DNA of 16,871 bases, taken from Alphaproteobacteria bacterium. Lineage in GTDB: Bacteria > Pseudomonadota > Alphaproteobacteria > Sphingomonadales > Sphingomonadaceae. How positions within the stretch are numbered: the first letter of the stretch is position 1; each line of letters begins with the position of its first letter. Position numbers and translations under genes: made by a program. Below the pieces are notes generated by a model. It saw only the letters and a program-made list of their open reading frames with translations, was not told the origin of the DNA and ran no database searches. Below are positions 7,318-14,314 of the stretch, in pieces. The stretch is taken from contig JAQGLD010000493.1 of assembly GCA_028293055.1 (NCBI GenBank), positions 1 to 16,871 on the forward strand, read 5' to 3'.

Positions 7318-7935
7318 ATGACCTTCTCCGGTGAACAGGCTCAAAGGAGCCGTGCCTTTGAGCGCGGTACCGGCGGCGGGCCCTTTTGGCAGTTCCTTCG
7401 CGGATTCGTGAAGCACCCGGTGATGGTCGGGTCGATCATCCCGTCGTCCAAGGTGCTGATCGACAAGATGCTAGCCCCGGTCGACTGGGACAAGTGCAAG
7501 GTCTTCGTCGAATACGGACCGGGCGTCGGCACCTTCACCGAGCGGGTGCTCGAGAAGATGGCCCCGGATGCGGTGCTGATCGCGATCGACACCAATGAGG
7601 ATTTCATCGACTATCTCGGCCGCAAGATCCGCGATTCGCGGCTTCGGCCGGTCGCCGGCTCGGCCGCCGACGTTCGCCAGATCCTCGCAGAGTTCGGCTA
7701 CGACCATGCCGATTACATCCTGTCGGGTCTGCCCTTCTCGACGTTGCCGCCCGGTGTCGGCCCGGCGATCGGCGAGGCGACCGCCGAAGCGATCCGCCCC
7801 GGCGGCGCCTTCCTGGTCTACCAATTCTCCCCCAAGGTGCGGCAGTTCATTGCCCCCTATTTCGACCGGCTCGACCGCGGTTTCGAATGGGTCAACATCC
7901 CGCCCGCCACCCTGTTCTGGGCCTGGAAGGACTGA
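7318..7935 (+). CDS. SAM-dependent methyltransferase, phospholipid N-methyltransferase (PmtA)-like
   Basis: Encodes 205 residues of a class I methyltransferase. The SAM-binding motif I EYGPGVGTFTERVL is at 65-78, an acidic residue ends the second strand (AIDTNEDF, Asp91), and SGLPFSTLPP (136-145) follows strand 4. Motif I, the preceding HPVMVGSIIPSS (33-44), and 'SGLPFS' resemble the rhizobial PmtA group. That group converts phosphatidylethanolamine to phosphatidylcholine, or methylates related head groups, at the inner membrane. The amphipathic N-terminus (FWQFLRGFVKHP) could mediate membrane contact. The substrate cannot be fixed from sequence; an rRNA dimethyltransferase-like role is a less likely alternative. 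The ATG at 7318 follows AGGGG at a suitable distance. The gap before it (7121-7317) shows no clear promoter. Confidence 0.82.
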   Translation: MTFSGEQAQRSRAFERGTGGGPFWQFLRGFVKHPVMVGSIIPSSKVLIDKMLAPVDWDKCKVFVEYGPGVGTFTERVLEKMAPDAVLIAIDTNEDFIDYLGRKIRDSRLRPVAGSAADVRQILAEFGYDHADYILSGLPFSTLPPGVGPAIGEATAEAIRPGGAFLVYQFSPKVRQFIAPYFDRLDRGFEWVNIPPATLFWAWKD

Positions 7936-7939
7936 AGCT

Positions 7940-8043
7940 CGTCATCCCGGCGCGGGCCGGGATCTCGTGGAACCACGCCGCGAGGCGGCCAGACAGAGGT
8001 CACCGACCAGCTCGCTGAGTTCCCGGCTTTCGCCGGGATGACG
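7940..8043. repeat. Palindromic repeat element between convergent genes
   Basis: A compact 104-bp element has two hairpins at its ends: atcccggc / gccgggat (7944-7963) and tcccggc / gccggga (8021-8038), each with a 4-base loop. The element's outer 12 bases, cgtcatcccggc (7940-7951) and gccgggatgacg (8032-8043), are also perfect inverse complements of each other. It fills nearly the whole gap between the methyltransferase stop and the convergent phospholipase D stop. This is the architecture of a paired REP/short intergenic mobile palindrome. It may act as a two-way transcription stop or mRNA 3' end, although no T-run is present. Confidence 0.75.
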
Positions 8044-8049
8044 CGAATT

Positions 8050-9219
8050 TCAATTCCCGAAGTTGAGCCGTCGCGAGATTCGATAGTCGGCAACCGCGAC
8101 CAGGAAATAGCCGAGCGCCCATTTCACCCGGTTGACCAAGGTGCGCTGCTTGCGGTGGCTTTCCAGTGTGATCGGCTCGCTCGCCGAGACCTCGCCGTCG
8201 ACGAACCGCCGCATCGCGTCCGCGAATGCGGCATCCTCCACCCGCAGCATCATCTCCAGGTTGAGGAAAAGGCTGCGCATGTCGAAATTGGCCGAGCCGA
8301 TATGGACTGCTTCGTCGACGACGAACAACTTGGTGTGGAGCTTGGTGCGCTGATATTCGAAGACCTGCACACGGCGCCTGAGCATCCACCAATAGAGGTT
8401 GCGTGCCGCAGCGATCGTCGCCTGGTTGTCGGACTTGCCCGCGGTGATCAGCCGGGCGGAGCCGCCCCGCCTTGCGACCCCGCTGATTCGGCGCAGCATG
8501 CCCAGACTCGGCGCGAAATAGGCCGCGATGATGTCGAGCCGGTCCGCGGTCTTCATGTCCTTGCGCACCGCCCGCGCCCACGGGCTCAGTCGGCGGGTCG
8601 GACCGCCGAACAGCCAATGTAATTCGCCCTCTGTGACGCTGTGCTGGGTGAGCATCCGCCGGAGGTCGCGGATTCGCGCCTTCGGCTGCTGGGTCCACCC
8701 GAAAAGATCGTCGAAATATCCGACCAGGCATTTGACGCTGTCGCCCTCGACCTGAAGGCCGAGATCGCGCCACGCCCCCGATTCGACGCTCCCGAAATAG
8801 TCGTCGGCCACGTTGAAGCCGCCGATGATCACCTTGCGGCCGTCGGCGAGCGCGAGCTTCTGGTGATTGCGGAGCAGATAGCGGCGCCCCCATCTGGGGC
8901 TGAAGCGGCAGAATGCGACCTCGCTGTCGATCAGCGGCTGGAGGAATTCGGCATTGGCGGTCGATCCGAATCCGTCGACCAGCACCGTCACCTGCACTCC
9001 GCGGCCGGCGGCGGCGACGAGCGCGTCGCGAACCCGCGTTCCCGATCGGTCGTCGAGGAAGATGTAATAGAGAATGCGCAGGCTCTCGCGCGCTCCCTCG
9101 ATCAGCGCGACCAGGGCCTCGAGCCGTTCGGGCCCTTCCGCGAGCAGGGTCAGCCGATTGCCGGCCACCACCAGCGGCGCGGGGGCGGAGGCCTTTTCGG
9201 AGGGTGCGGGTGAGGCCAT
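8050..9219 (-). CDS. Phospholipase D-like / cardiolipin synthase family protein
   Basis: Encodes 389 residues with two HKD motifs: His119-x-Lys121-x4-Asp126 (HQKLALAD) followed by IIGGFN, and His295-x-Lys297-x4-Asp302 (HTKLFVVD) followed by IGSANFDMRS. These two half-sites form the active centre of the PLD superfamily. The layout, without the two N-terminal membrane helices of ClsA, resembles the ClsB/YwiE-like group, which joins phosphatidyl groups to make cardiolipin or related lipids. A cluster of Arg/Lys near the C-terminus could hold the protein at the membrane. The ATG at 9219 is chosen although its Shine-Dalgarno is weak; a TTG at 9276 would add a low-quality tail. It converges with the PmtA-like gene, so both lipid enzymes are neighbours but not one operon. 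Confidence 0.88.
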   Translation of the reverse strand: MASPAPSEKASAPAPLVVAGNRLTLLAEGPERLEALVALIEGARESLRILYYIFLDDRSGTRVRDALVAAAGRGVQVTVLVDGFGSTANAEFLQPLIDSEVAFCRFSPRWGRRYLLRNHQKLALADGRKVIIGGFNVADDYFGSVESGAWRDLGLQVEGDSVKCLVGYFDDLFGWTQQPKARIRDLRRMLTQHSVTEGELHWLFGGPTRRLSPWARAVRKDMKTADRLDIIAAYFAPSLGMLRRISGVARRGGSARLITAGKSDNQATIAAARNLYWWMLRRRVQVFEYQRTKLHTKLFVVDEAVHIGSANFDMRSLFLNLEMMLRVEDAAFADAMRRFVDGEVSASEPITLESHRKQRTLVNRVKWALGYFLVAVADYRISRRLNFGN

Positions 9220-9269
9220 CACTCGGTCACATGGCGGCCCCGCAGGGGCCGCGCAACCCCTCCGCCACA

Positions 9270-9298
9270 TTGACAATTGAGCCCTCCGTGACTAGCTG
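9270..9298 (+). promoter_or_regulatory. Possible promoter of rpoZ
   Basis: A perfect -35 hexamer TTGACA (9270-9275) is followed after 17 bases by TAGCTG (9293-9298), a poor -10 match. It lies about 40-70 bases before the rpoZ start in the divergent gap to the phospholipase D-like gene. Only the -35 is convincing. Confidence 0.35.
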
Positions 9299-9338
9299 CC
9301 ATTCTTCCCCAAGAGTATGAACCCAGCGGAGCTGCTTC

Positions 9339-9680
9339 ATGGCGCGCGTTACCGTCGAAGATTGCGTCGACAAGATTTCCAACCGTTTCGATCTGGTCCT
9401 GCTCGCGGCGCAGCGCGCTCGGCAGATTTCGGGCGGCGCGGAGCTGACCATCGATCGCGACCGAGACAAGAATCCGGTCGTCGCGCTCCGTGAGATCGCA
9501 GACGAGACCGTTCGGCCTCGCCACCTCGAGGAGAGCCTGGTCGGAGCGCTGCAGAAGGTCCAGATCGACGACGAGGAAGCCCCGGACGAAATGGGCTCGC
9601 TGAGCGCCTCGGCCGAAGCGCTTAGGCTCACCGCCGCAGCTCCGCCGCGCAATAACAATGCCGGCGGCGACTACGAGTAA
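9339..9680 (+). CDS. rpoZ: DNA-directed RNA polymerase subunit omega
   Basis: Encodes 113 residues. [29 protein letters not shown] (N-terminal 29 residues) is the conserved omega signature, followed by the [15 protein letters not shown] segment and an acidic, low-complexity C-terminal tail (from about 70) typical of alphaproteobacterial omegas. Omega binds the beta-prime subunit and helps assemble RNA polymerase; in several bacteria it also contributes to the (p)ppGpp site. This makes its position 1.6 kb upstream of the (p)ppGpp synthetase/hydrolase gene meaningful, since rpoZ and spoT/rel are often adjacent. The ATG at 9339 is preceded by CGGAG. The DNA methyltransferase gene starts 17 bases after the stop, so the two are probably co-transcribed. 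Confidence 0.97.
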   Translation: MARVTVEDCVDKISNRFDLVLLAAQRARQISGGAELTIDRDRDKNPVVALREIADETVRPRHLEESLVGALQKVQIDDEEAPDEMGSLSASAEALRLTAAAPPRNNNAGGDYE

Positions 9681-9697
9681 GTCGTGACGCGCGGCCG

Positions 9698-10267
9698 ATG
9701 AGCGGCCTCGCTTACACCGTGTTCGCGACCGCGATCGGCCGCTGCGCCCTCGTCTGGCGCGGCGGCTCGATTGTCGGCGCTTCCCTTCCCGAGCCGAGCG
9801 ACGCGCGGATGCGTGAACGGCTCTCCCGCCGGTTTCCGGACGCCGTCGAATCGCCGCCGCCACCCGAAATCTCCGAGGCAATCGATCTCGTCGCGCGATC
9901 GCTGCAGGGCGAGGATGTAGATCTCTCGATGCTCCCGGTCGATCTGGCGGCGAGCGATCCGTTCGAGCGAAAGGTCTACGCCGCAGCTTTGGCGATTCCG
10001 CGCGGGGAGGTGCGCACCTATGGCGAGCTCGCCGCGGAGCTCGGTCAGCCCGGCGCATCGCGCGCAGTCGGCGCCGCGCTGGGGCGAAACCCGATTCCGA
10101 TCATCGTTCCGTGCCACCGTATCCTCGCCGCGGGCGGAAGGAGCGGCGGCTTTTCGGCTCCGGGAGGCACCGCGACCAAGTTCAGGATCCTGGCGATCGA
10201 AGGGGCTCGCCGCAGCTCGGATTCCGATCTGTTCGAAACGCTGCCGCTCGCGGTGAAGCCGGCCTGA
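9698..10267 (+). CDS. Methylated-DNA--protein-cysteine methyltransferase (O6-alkylguanine repair)
   Basis: Encodes 189 residues. The C-terminal domain has the active-site PCHR motif with the acceptor Cys139, preceded by SRAVGAALGRNPIPII (helix and Asn hinge) and followed by GGRSGGF. The helix-turn-helix part is at DPFERKVYAAALAIPRGEVRTYGELA (87-112), with the Arg used to flip the base in RAVG (122-125). The enzyme moves the alkyl group from O6-methylguanine to its own cysteine and is thereby spent. The cysteine is intact, so this is an active-type enzyme and not an alkyltransferase-like protein. The N-terminal 85 residues are weakly conserved. It lies 17 bases after rpoZ with a weak Shine-Dalgarno sequence. 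Ogt is the usual name for single-domain forms. Confidence 0.93.
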   Translation: MSGLAYTVFATAIGRCALVWRGGSIVGASLPEPSDARMRERLSRRFPDAVESPPPPEISEAIDLVARSLQGEDVDLSMLPVDLAASDPFERKVYAAALAIPRGEVRTYGELAAELGQPGASRAVGAALGRNPIPIIVPCHRILAAGGRSGGFSAPGGTATKFRILAIEGARRSSDSDLFETLPLAVKPA

Positions 10268-10362
10268 AGCAGGTTGCCCGGGGAATTGTCGGGTGCGCAT
10301 CGCAGCGCTCTTGAAGCTCGATCCGGGCGTTCTCGCCGAAAAGGATCAACCGGCCTCGCCGA

Positions 10363-10827
10363 TTACCCCTCGGCAAGCTCGGAGCGGTCCACCCAGGCGA
10401 GTTCGCCGAGCGTGAGGGACCGGCCGTCTTCGGTACGCACCGCGATTTTCGCGACCGGCCGTCGAGTCAGGCGATCGACCAGCACCGGGTTGCTCGGCAT
10501 TCCCGACACCCAGCGCTCGCCCCATTGTCGCAACGCGATCAGCACCGGAAGGAGCTCGCGGCCCTTGTCGGTCAGCCGATACGCCACCCGGCGGCGGTCC
10601 GAGGGATCGGGCTCGCGGCTGAGTATCTCGTGCTCGACAAGTCGCGCGAGACGATTGGACAGGATGTTGCGCGCGATTCCGAGCGTCGACTGATATTCCT
10701 CGAAATGGTGCAGGCCGTTGAACGCGCCGCGCAGGATCAGGAACGACCAACGCTCGCCGACCACCTCTAGCGCGGCCGAGATGCCGCATTCCGCAAACAC
10801 CTCCTTCAAATGTTCGGCCTTGTGCAC
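10363..10827 (-). CDS. HxlR-family transcriptional regulator
   Basis: With the GTG start at 10827 the protein has 154 residues. The HxlR pattern is clear: CGISAALEVVGERWSFLIL, then a helix-turn-helix region (LGIARNILSNRLARLVEHEILSREPD) and the wing RRVAYRLTDKGRELLPVLIAL. HxlR proteins are small dimeric winged-helix regulators, often responding to redox or electrophilic stress through a cysteine near the N-terminus; here the Cys of AECGIS is in that position. The frame is open to an ATG at 10917, but that would put one arm of the operator palindrome inside the coding region and add 30 residues unusual for the family. It is divergent from the CC_3452-type gene. The last third is less typical and may be a C-terminal extension. 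Confidence 0.9.
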   Translation of the reverse strand: MHKAEHLKEVFAECGISAALEVVGERWSFLILRGAFNGLHHFEEYQSTLGIARNILSNRLARLVEHEILSREPDPSDRRRVAYRLTDKGRELLPVLIALRQWGERWVSGMPSNPVLVDRLTRRPVAKIAVRTEDGRSLTLGELAWVDRSELAEG

Positions 10828-10875
10828 GTCGCTGAACCTACGCCTTTTTCCGCCTTTGTCACTTAGCGCATGCAA

Positions 10876-10930
10876 TTTAAGTTGCAAGACGCAACGGAAA
10901 CTCGTAACCAGTTGCATATTGCAACTTAAA
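10876..10930. promoter_or_regulatory. Perfect 12-bp inverted repeat, probable HxlR operator
   Basis: tttaagttgcaa (10876-10887) and ttgcaacttaaa (10919-10930) are exact inverse complements separated by 31 bases. Extra gttgca and gcaac words in the spacer (about 10891-10916) make further half-sites. The region is notably AT-rich for this genome and lies between the divergent HxlR and CC_3452-type genes. The right arm is directly followed by the Shine-Dalgarno of the secreted-protein gene. This is the expected layout for a dimeric winged-helix autoregulator controlling both directions. Confidence 0.75.
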
Positions 10931-10940
10931 GGAGAGTGCG

Positions 10941-11255
10941 ATGTCCAGTTCCTTGATTCCCGGGGCCTTGATCGCTCCCTTGTTCCTCGCCTTCGCAGCG
11001 CCGGTCTCAGCCGCCGGCGCCCCGATCCAATACCGCGCGGAGCTTGCAGTCCCGGCTGTTGCGGAACGAATCGTCGTTCGCGACACGGTCTGGCATTGCG
11101 AAGGCGGCGCCTGCGTCGGTCCGAAGAGCAACAGTATCCCGGCCGTCCTCTGCGCCGCGCTGGTTCGCGAGACCGGGCCGGTTCGCAGCTTTGCGGTGGA
11201 TGGCCGCCCGCTTCCCGCGGAACAGCTGGAAAAATGCAACGCCAGGGCCCGCTAG
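10941..11255 (+). CDS. CC_3452-family secreted protein
   Basis: Encodes 104 residues. An N-terminal signal peptide (about 1-24, ending PVSAAG) is followed by IQYRAELAVPAVAERIVVRDTVWHC and then four cysteines in the mature part (53, 58, 71, 99), which could form two disulfides in the periplasm. The pattern with 'RDTVWxCxxxxC', 'PAVLCAALVRETGPV' and the final 'EQLEKCN' corresponds to the CC_3452 family found in Caulobacter and sphingomonads, whose function is unknown. The start has a good AAAGGAG seven bases upstream, directly after one arm of the HxlR inverted repeat. The gene is the only candidate target on that side, so it is probably repressed or induced by HxlR. The rel gene begins 48 bases after the stop. 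Confidence 0.85.
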   Translation: MSSSLIPGALIAPLFLAFAAPVSAAGAPIQYRAELAVPAVAERIVVRDTVWHCEGGACVGPKSNSIPAVLCAALVRETGPVRSFAVDGRPLPAEQLEKCNARAR

Positions 11256-11303
11256 CGCCTTTTCACGTTGCAACGCCTTGCCGCAGCACCCCATGCTGGT
11301 GCG

Positions 11304-13391
11304 GTGCTCAGGCAATATGAACTCGTTGAGAAGGTTCGCTCCTACGATCCGGACGCGGACGAGGCGATGATCAATCGCGCCTACGTCTTCTCGATGAAGG
11401 CGCATGGCAGCCAGAAAAGGGCTTCGGGAGACCCTTATTTCAGCCACCCGATCGAGGTTGCGGGCATTCTCACCGACCTCCACCTCGACGACGAGACGAT
11501 CGTCACCGCGATCCTCCATGACACGATCGAGGATACGGTCGCCACCCACGAGGAGATCGAGGCTCGGTTCGGACCCAATATCGCCCGCCTCGTCGACGGG
11601 GTTACCAAGCTTTCCAAGATCGAGGCGCAGAGCGAGAGCCAGCGCGCAGCCGAGAATCTGCGAAAGTTCCTGCTCGCAATGTCGGACGACATCCGGGTCC
11701 TGCTGGTCAAGCTCGCCGACCGGCTTCACAACATGCGCACGCTCCACTTCATCCAGTCACCGGACAAGAGAAAGCGGATCGCCCGCGAGACGATGGATAT
11801 CTACGCGCCGCTCGCCGAGCGGATCGGCATGTACGAGTTCATGACCGAGATGCAGACGCTCGCCTTCCGCGAGCTGGAGCCCGACGCCTACGAATCGATC
11901 TCGAAGCGGCTCGAGCAGCTCCATCAGGGCGGCGGCGACCTGATCGACCGGATCGGCCGGGGAATTCGCGCCCATCTCGAGGCCAATGCGATACCGGCCC
12001 AGGTCCACGGCCGCGAGAAGCACCCTTACTCGATCTGGCGAAAGATGGCCGAGCGCCATGTCAGCTTCGAGCAATTGTCGGACGTGATGGCGTTCCGGGT
12101 GATCGTAGACACGCCCGAGGATTGCTATCGCGCGCTCGGCCTCGTCCACCGCCGCTGGCCGATGGTTCCGGGCCGGTTCAAGGACTTCATCTCGACTCCG
12201 AAGCGCAACGGCTATCGCTCGGTCCACACCACCGTGATCCACGACGAAAGGATGCGGATCGAGATCCAGATCCGCACCCGCGAGATGCACGCCCAGGCCG
12301 AGCACGGCCTCGCGGCCCACTGGGCCTATAAGGAAGGCCAGGCCGCGGCCGAGGCGGAGCATCCCTGGATCAACGACCTGATCGAGATTCTCGAGCATGC
12401 GGCGAGCGCCGAGGAGCTGCTCGAGCATACCCGGATGGCGATGTACCAGGATCGGATCTTCGCCTTCACCCCGAAGGGCGAGCTGATCCAGCTGCCCAAG
12501 GGCGCGACTCCGGTCGATTTCGCTTATGCGGTGCATACCGATCTCGGCGACCAGACCGTTGGAGCCAAGATCAACGGCCGGGTGATGCCGCTGAGGACTC
12601 CGCTCGAAAATGGCGACCAGGTCGAGATCCTGGTGTCCAAGGCCCAGCACCCCCAGCCGTCCTGGCTGAACTTCATCGTCACCGGAAAGGCGCGCGCCAA
12701 GATCCGGCGATTCGTCAAGTCGAAGGAGCGCGAGGAAACGATCGCGCTCGGCCGGATGATCTACGACGAGATCGTCCAGCGCCTGCCCGAGAAGCTCGGC
12801 TGGGAGGCGATGGCGGAAGCGTTGAAGCGACTCAATTTCCACGACGATGCCGCCCTGATGGAGGCGATCGCGCTGAAGCGGGTGAGCGACGTCGCGGTCA
12901 TGGAAGCGCTGATGCCGGGATCGACCGGCAAGGACGGGGTCAAGCCGCCGCCGCAGCGCACCGCAATCTCGATCAAGGGGCTGACTCCGGGCGTCGCCTT
13001 CAAGCTCGCCGAATGCTGCCACCCGATCCCGGGAGACCGGATCGTCGGCTTGCGCCGGGAAGGCGAGGAGATCGAGGTCCACACGATCGGCTGCGACAGC
13101 CTCGCCACCGGGATCGATGCCGACTGGGTCGATCTCGCATGGGGCGACGAATCGGACGGCGGAACCGCCCGGCTCGCGGTGGTGGTCAAGAACGAGCCGG
13201 GATCGCTTGCGGTGGTCGCAGGCATACTGGGCAGCCACGGCGCCAATATCGTCAGCATGGACCAGGCCGCGCGCGACGGCAGCTTCCACACCTTCCATTT
13301 CGATGTCGAGGTCCACGACGTCCAGCACCTTATGCGGATCCTGGCGGCTCTGCGCGGCGTCGAAGCGGTGTCCAGCGCCGGGCGCCTGTGA
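11304..13391 (+). CDS. spoT: Bifunctional (p)ppGpp synthetase/hydrolase (Rel/SpoT)
   Basis: Encodes 695 residues with the full RelA/SpoT layout. The HD hydrolase domain (about 20-175) has H48 in FSHP and H72-D73 with E76-D77 in LHDTIEDT. The synthetase domain (about 230-345) contains RFKD (291-294), the RxKD form typical of bifunctional enzymes rather than the ExDD of synthetase-only RelA; it also has RNGYRSVHTT and IEIQIRT. The TGS (about 385-445) and C-terminal ACT (about 620-695) domains follow. It makes and degrades (p)ppGpp in response to amino-acid starvation and other stresses. The start is the GTG at 11304, where homologous N-termini begin (LRQYELVEKVRSYDPDADEA); a TTG at 11268 is an alternative. 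No strong Shine-Dalgarno is visible. Sphingomonads usually carry a single such enzyme. Confidence 0.95.
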   Translation: MLRQYELVEKVRSYDPDADEAMINRAYVFSMKAHGSQKRASGDPYFSHPIEVAGILTDLHLDDETIVTAILHDTIEDTVATHEEIEARFGPNIARLVDGVTKLSKIEAQSESQRAAENLRKFLLAMSDDIRVLLVKLADRLHNMRTLHFIQSPDKRKRIARETMDIYAPLAERIGMYEFMTEMQTLAFRELEPDAYESISKRLEQLHQGGGDLIDRIGRGIRAHLEANAIPAQVHGREKHPYSIWRKMAERHVSFEQLSDVMAFRVIVDTPEDCYRALGLVHRRWPMVPGRFKDFISTPKRNGYRSVHTTVIHDERMRIEIQIRTREMHAQAEHGLAAHWAYKEGQAAAEAEHPWINDLIEILEHAASAEELLEHTRMAMYQDRIFAFTPKGELIQLPKGATPVDFAYAVHTDLGDQTVGAKINGRVMPLRTPLENGDQVEILVSKAQHPQPSWLNFIVTGKARAKIRRFVKSKEREETIALGRMIYDEIVQRLPEKLGWEAMAEALKRLNFHDDAALMEAIALKRVSDVAVMEALMPGSTGKDGVKPPPQRTAISIKGLTPGVAFKLAECCHPIPGDRIVGLRREGEEIEVHTIGCDSLATGIDADWVDLAWGDESDGGTARLAVVVKNEPGSLAVVAGILGSHGANIVSMDQAARDGSFHTFHFDVEVHDVQHLMRILAALRGVEAVSSAGRL

Positions 13392-13407
13392 AGGGGGATG
13401 GGCTGAG

Positions 13408-14229
13408 ATGAGCGGCGGGCGGAGCGACAGCGAGGACGGCCAAGGGCGGATGACCTATGGCGGCTATCTCGACCTCGAGCGCCTGCTCGGGGCGCAGCAC
13501 CCGATCTCCGCCCATCATGACGAATTATTGTTCGTCATCATCCACCAGACCAAGGAGCTGTGGCTCAAGCAGATGATCCACGAGCTGCGTTTCTCGCGGC
13601 GGCTGATCCACGAGGATCGCCTCGTCGAGGTCCACAAGAGCCTGTCGCGAATCTCCCGCATCCAGACCGTTATGACCCTGAGCTGGGATATACTCTCGAC
13701 CCTGACCCCGACCGATTATTCGAGCTTCCGCTATGTGCTCGGCGGCAGCTCGGGTTTCCAGTCGGCCCAGTTTCGCGAGTTCGAATATCTGCTCGGCCTC
13801 AAGGATGGCGAGCATCTCCGCTTTCAGGAAGAGGGATCCGCCCCCTACCTCGCCCTCCTCGACGCGCTCGAACATCCAAGCCTGTGGGACGAAGCCAATG
13901 CGGCCCTCGCCCGTCACGGCATGGCCTTGCCGGCGGAGGTGCTGGAGCGCGATTGGCGCAGGCCCTATGCGCCCGACCCACGGGTCGAAGCCGCCTGGGC
14001 CGAAGTCTATCGCGGCACCGAGCGCTGGTGGCCCTTTTACCAGCTCGCGGAAAAGCTCGTCGATATCGATGATTCGCTCGCTACCTGGCGGCACAAGCAT
14101 GTGCTGACGGTCAGCCGGATCATCGGCATGAAGCGCGGCACGGGGGGCACCGCTGGCGTCGGCTATCTCGAGACCACCCTCGCCAAGCGCGCATTTCCCG
14201 AACTCTGGTCGCTGCGCACTTCGCTGTAG
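13408..14229 (+). CDS. kynA: Tryptophan 2,3-dioxygenase
   Basis: Encodes 273 residues, the usual length for bacterial TDO. The enzyme is a heme protein that opens the indole ring of L-tryptophan to N-formylkynurenine, the first step of kynurenine breakdown. The distal His46 is in VIIHQTKELWLKQ, substrate-binding Arg108 in SSFRYVLGGSSGFQS, the proximal heme ligand His231 in WRHKHVLTV, and the KRGTGGTAG loop is at 242-250. All key residues are present. The ATG at 13408 follows rel by 16 bases, so the two may share a transcript. No other kynurenine-pathway gene (kynB, kynU) is in the window. Confidence 0.95.
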   Translation: MSGGRSDSEDGQGRMTYGGYLDLERLLGAQHPISAHHDELLFVIIHQTKELWLKQMIHELRFSRRLIHEDRLVEVHKSLSRISRIQTVMTLSWDILSTLTPTDYSSFRYVLGGSSGFQSAQFREFEYLLGLKDGEHLRFQEEGSAPYLALLDALEHPSLWDEANAALARHGMALPAEVLERDWRRPYAPDPRVEAAWAEVYRGTERWWPFYQLAEKLVDIDDSLATWRHKHVLTVSRIIGMKRGTGGTAGVGYLETTLAKRAFPELWSLRTSL

Positions 14230-14250
14230 GCCGGTCCACTGCCTCCCTTC

Positions 14251-14275
14251 GCTCTCCCGCGGAAGCGGGGAGAGC
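14251..14275. repeat. Hairpin between convergent kynA and M48 genes
   Basis: gctctcccgc (14251-14260) pairs with gcggggagagc (14265-14275), giving a 10-bp stem with one bulge and a GGAA loop. It is in the middle of the 85-base gap between two convergent stop codons and could stop both transcripts, although no T-run is present. The sequence is of the common 'ctctcccgc..gcgggagag' intergenic repeat type. Confidence 0.5.
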
Positions 14276-14314
14276 AGGGCGATCCGAGCTTGGGCGTTAG
14301 GATGAAAATCGAGG

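Noticed and set aside
11757..13328. 523-codon open frame on the minus strand
   Set aside because: Antisense shadow of the rel gene, with no recognisable motif and an His/Arg/Asp-rich composition typical of reversed GC-rich codons.
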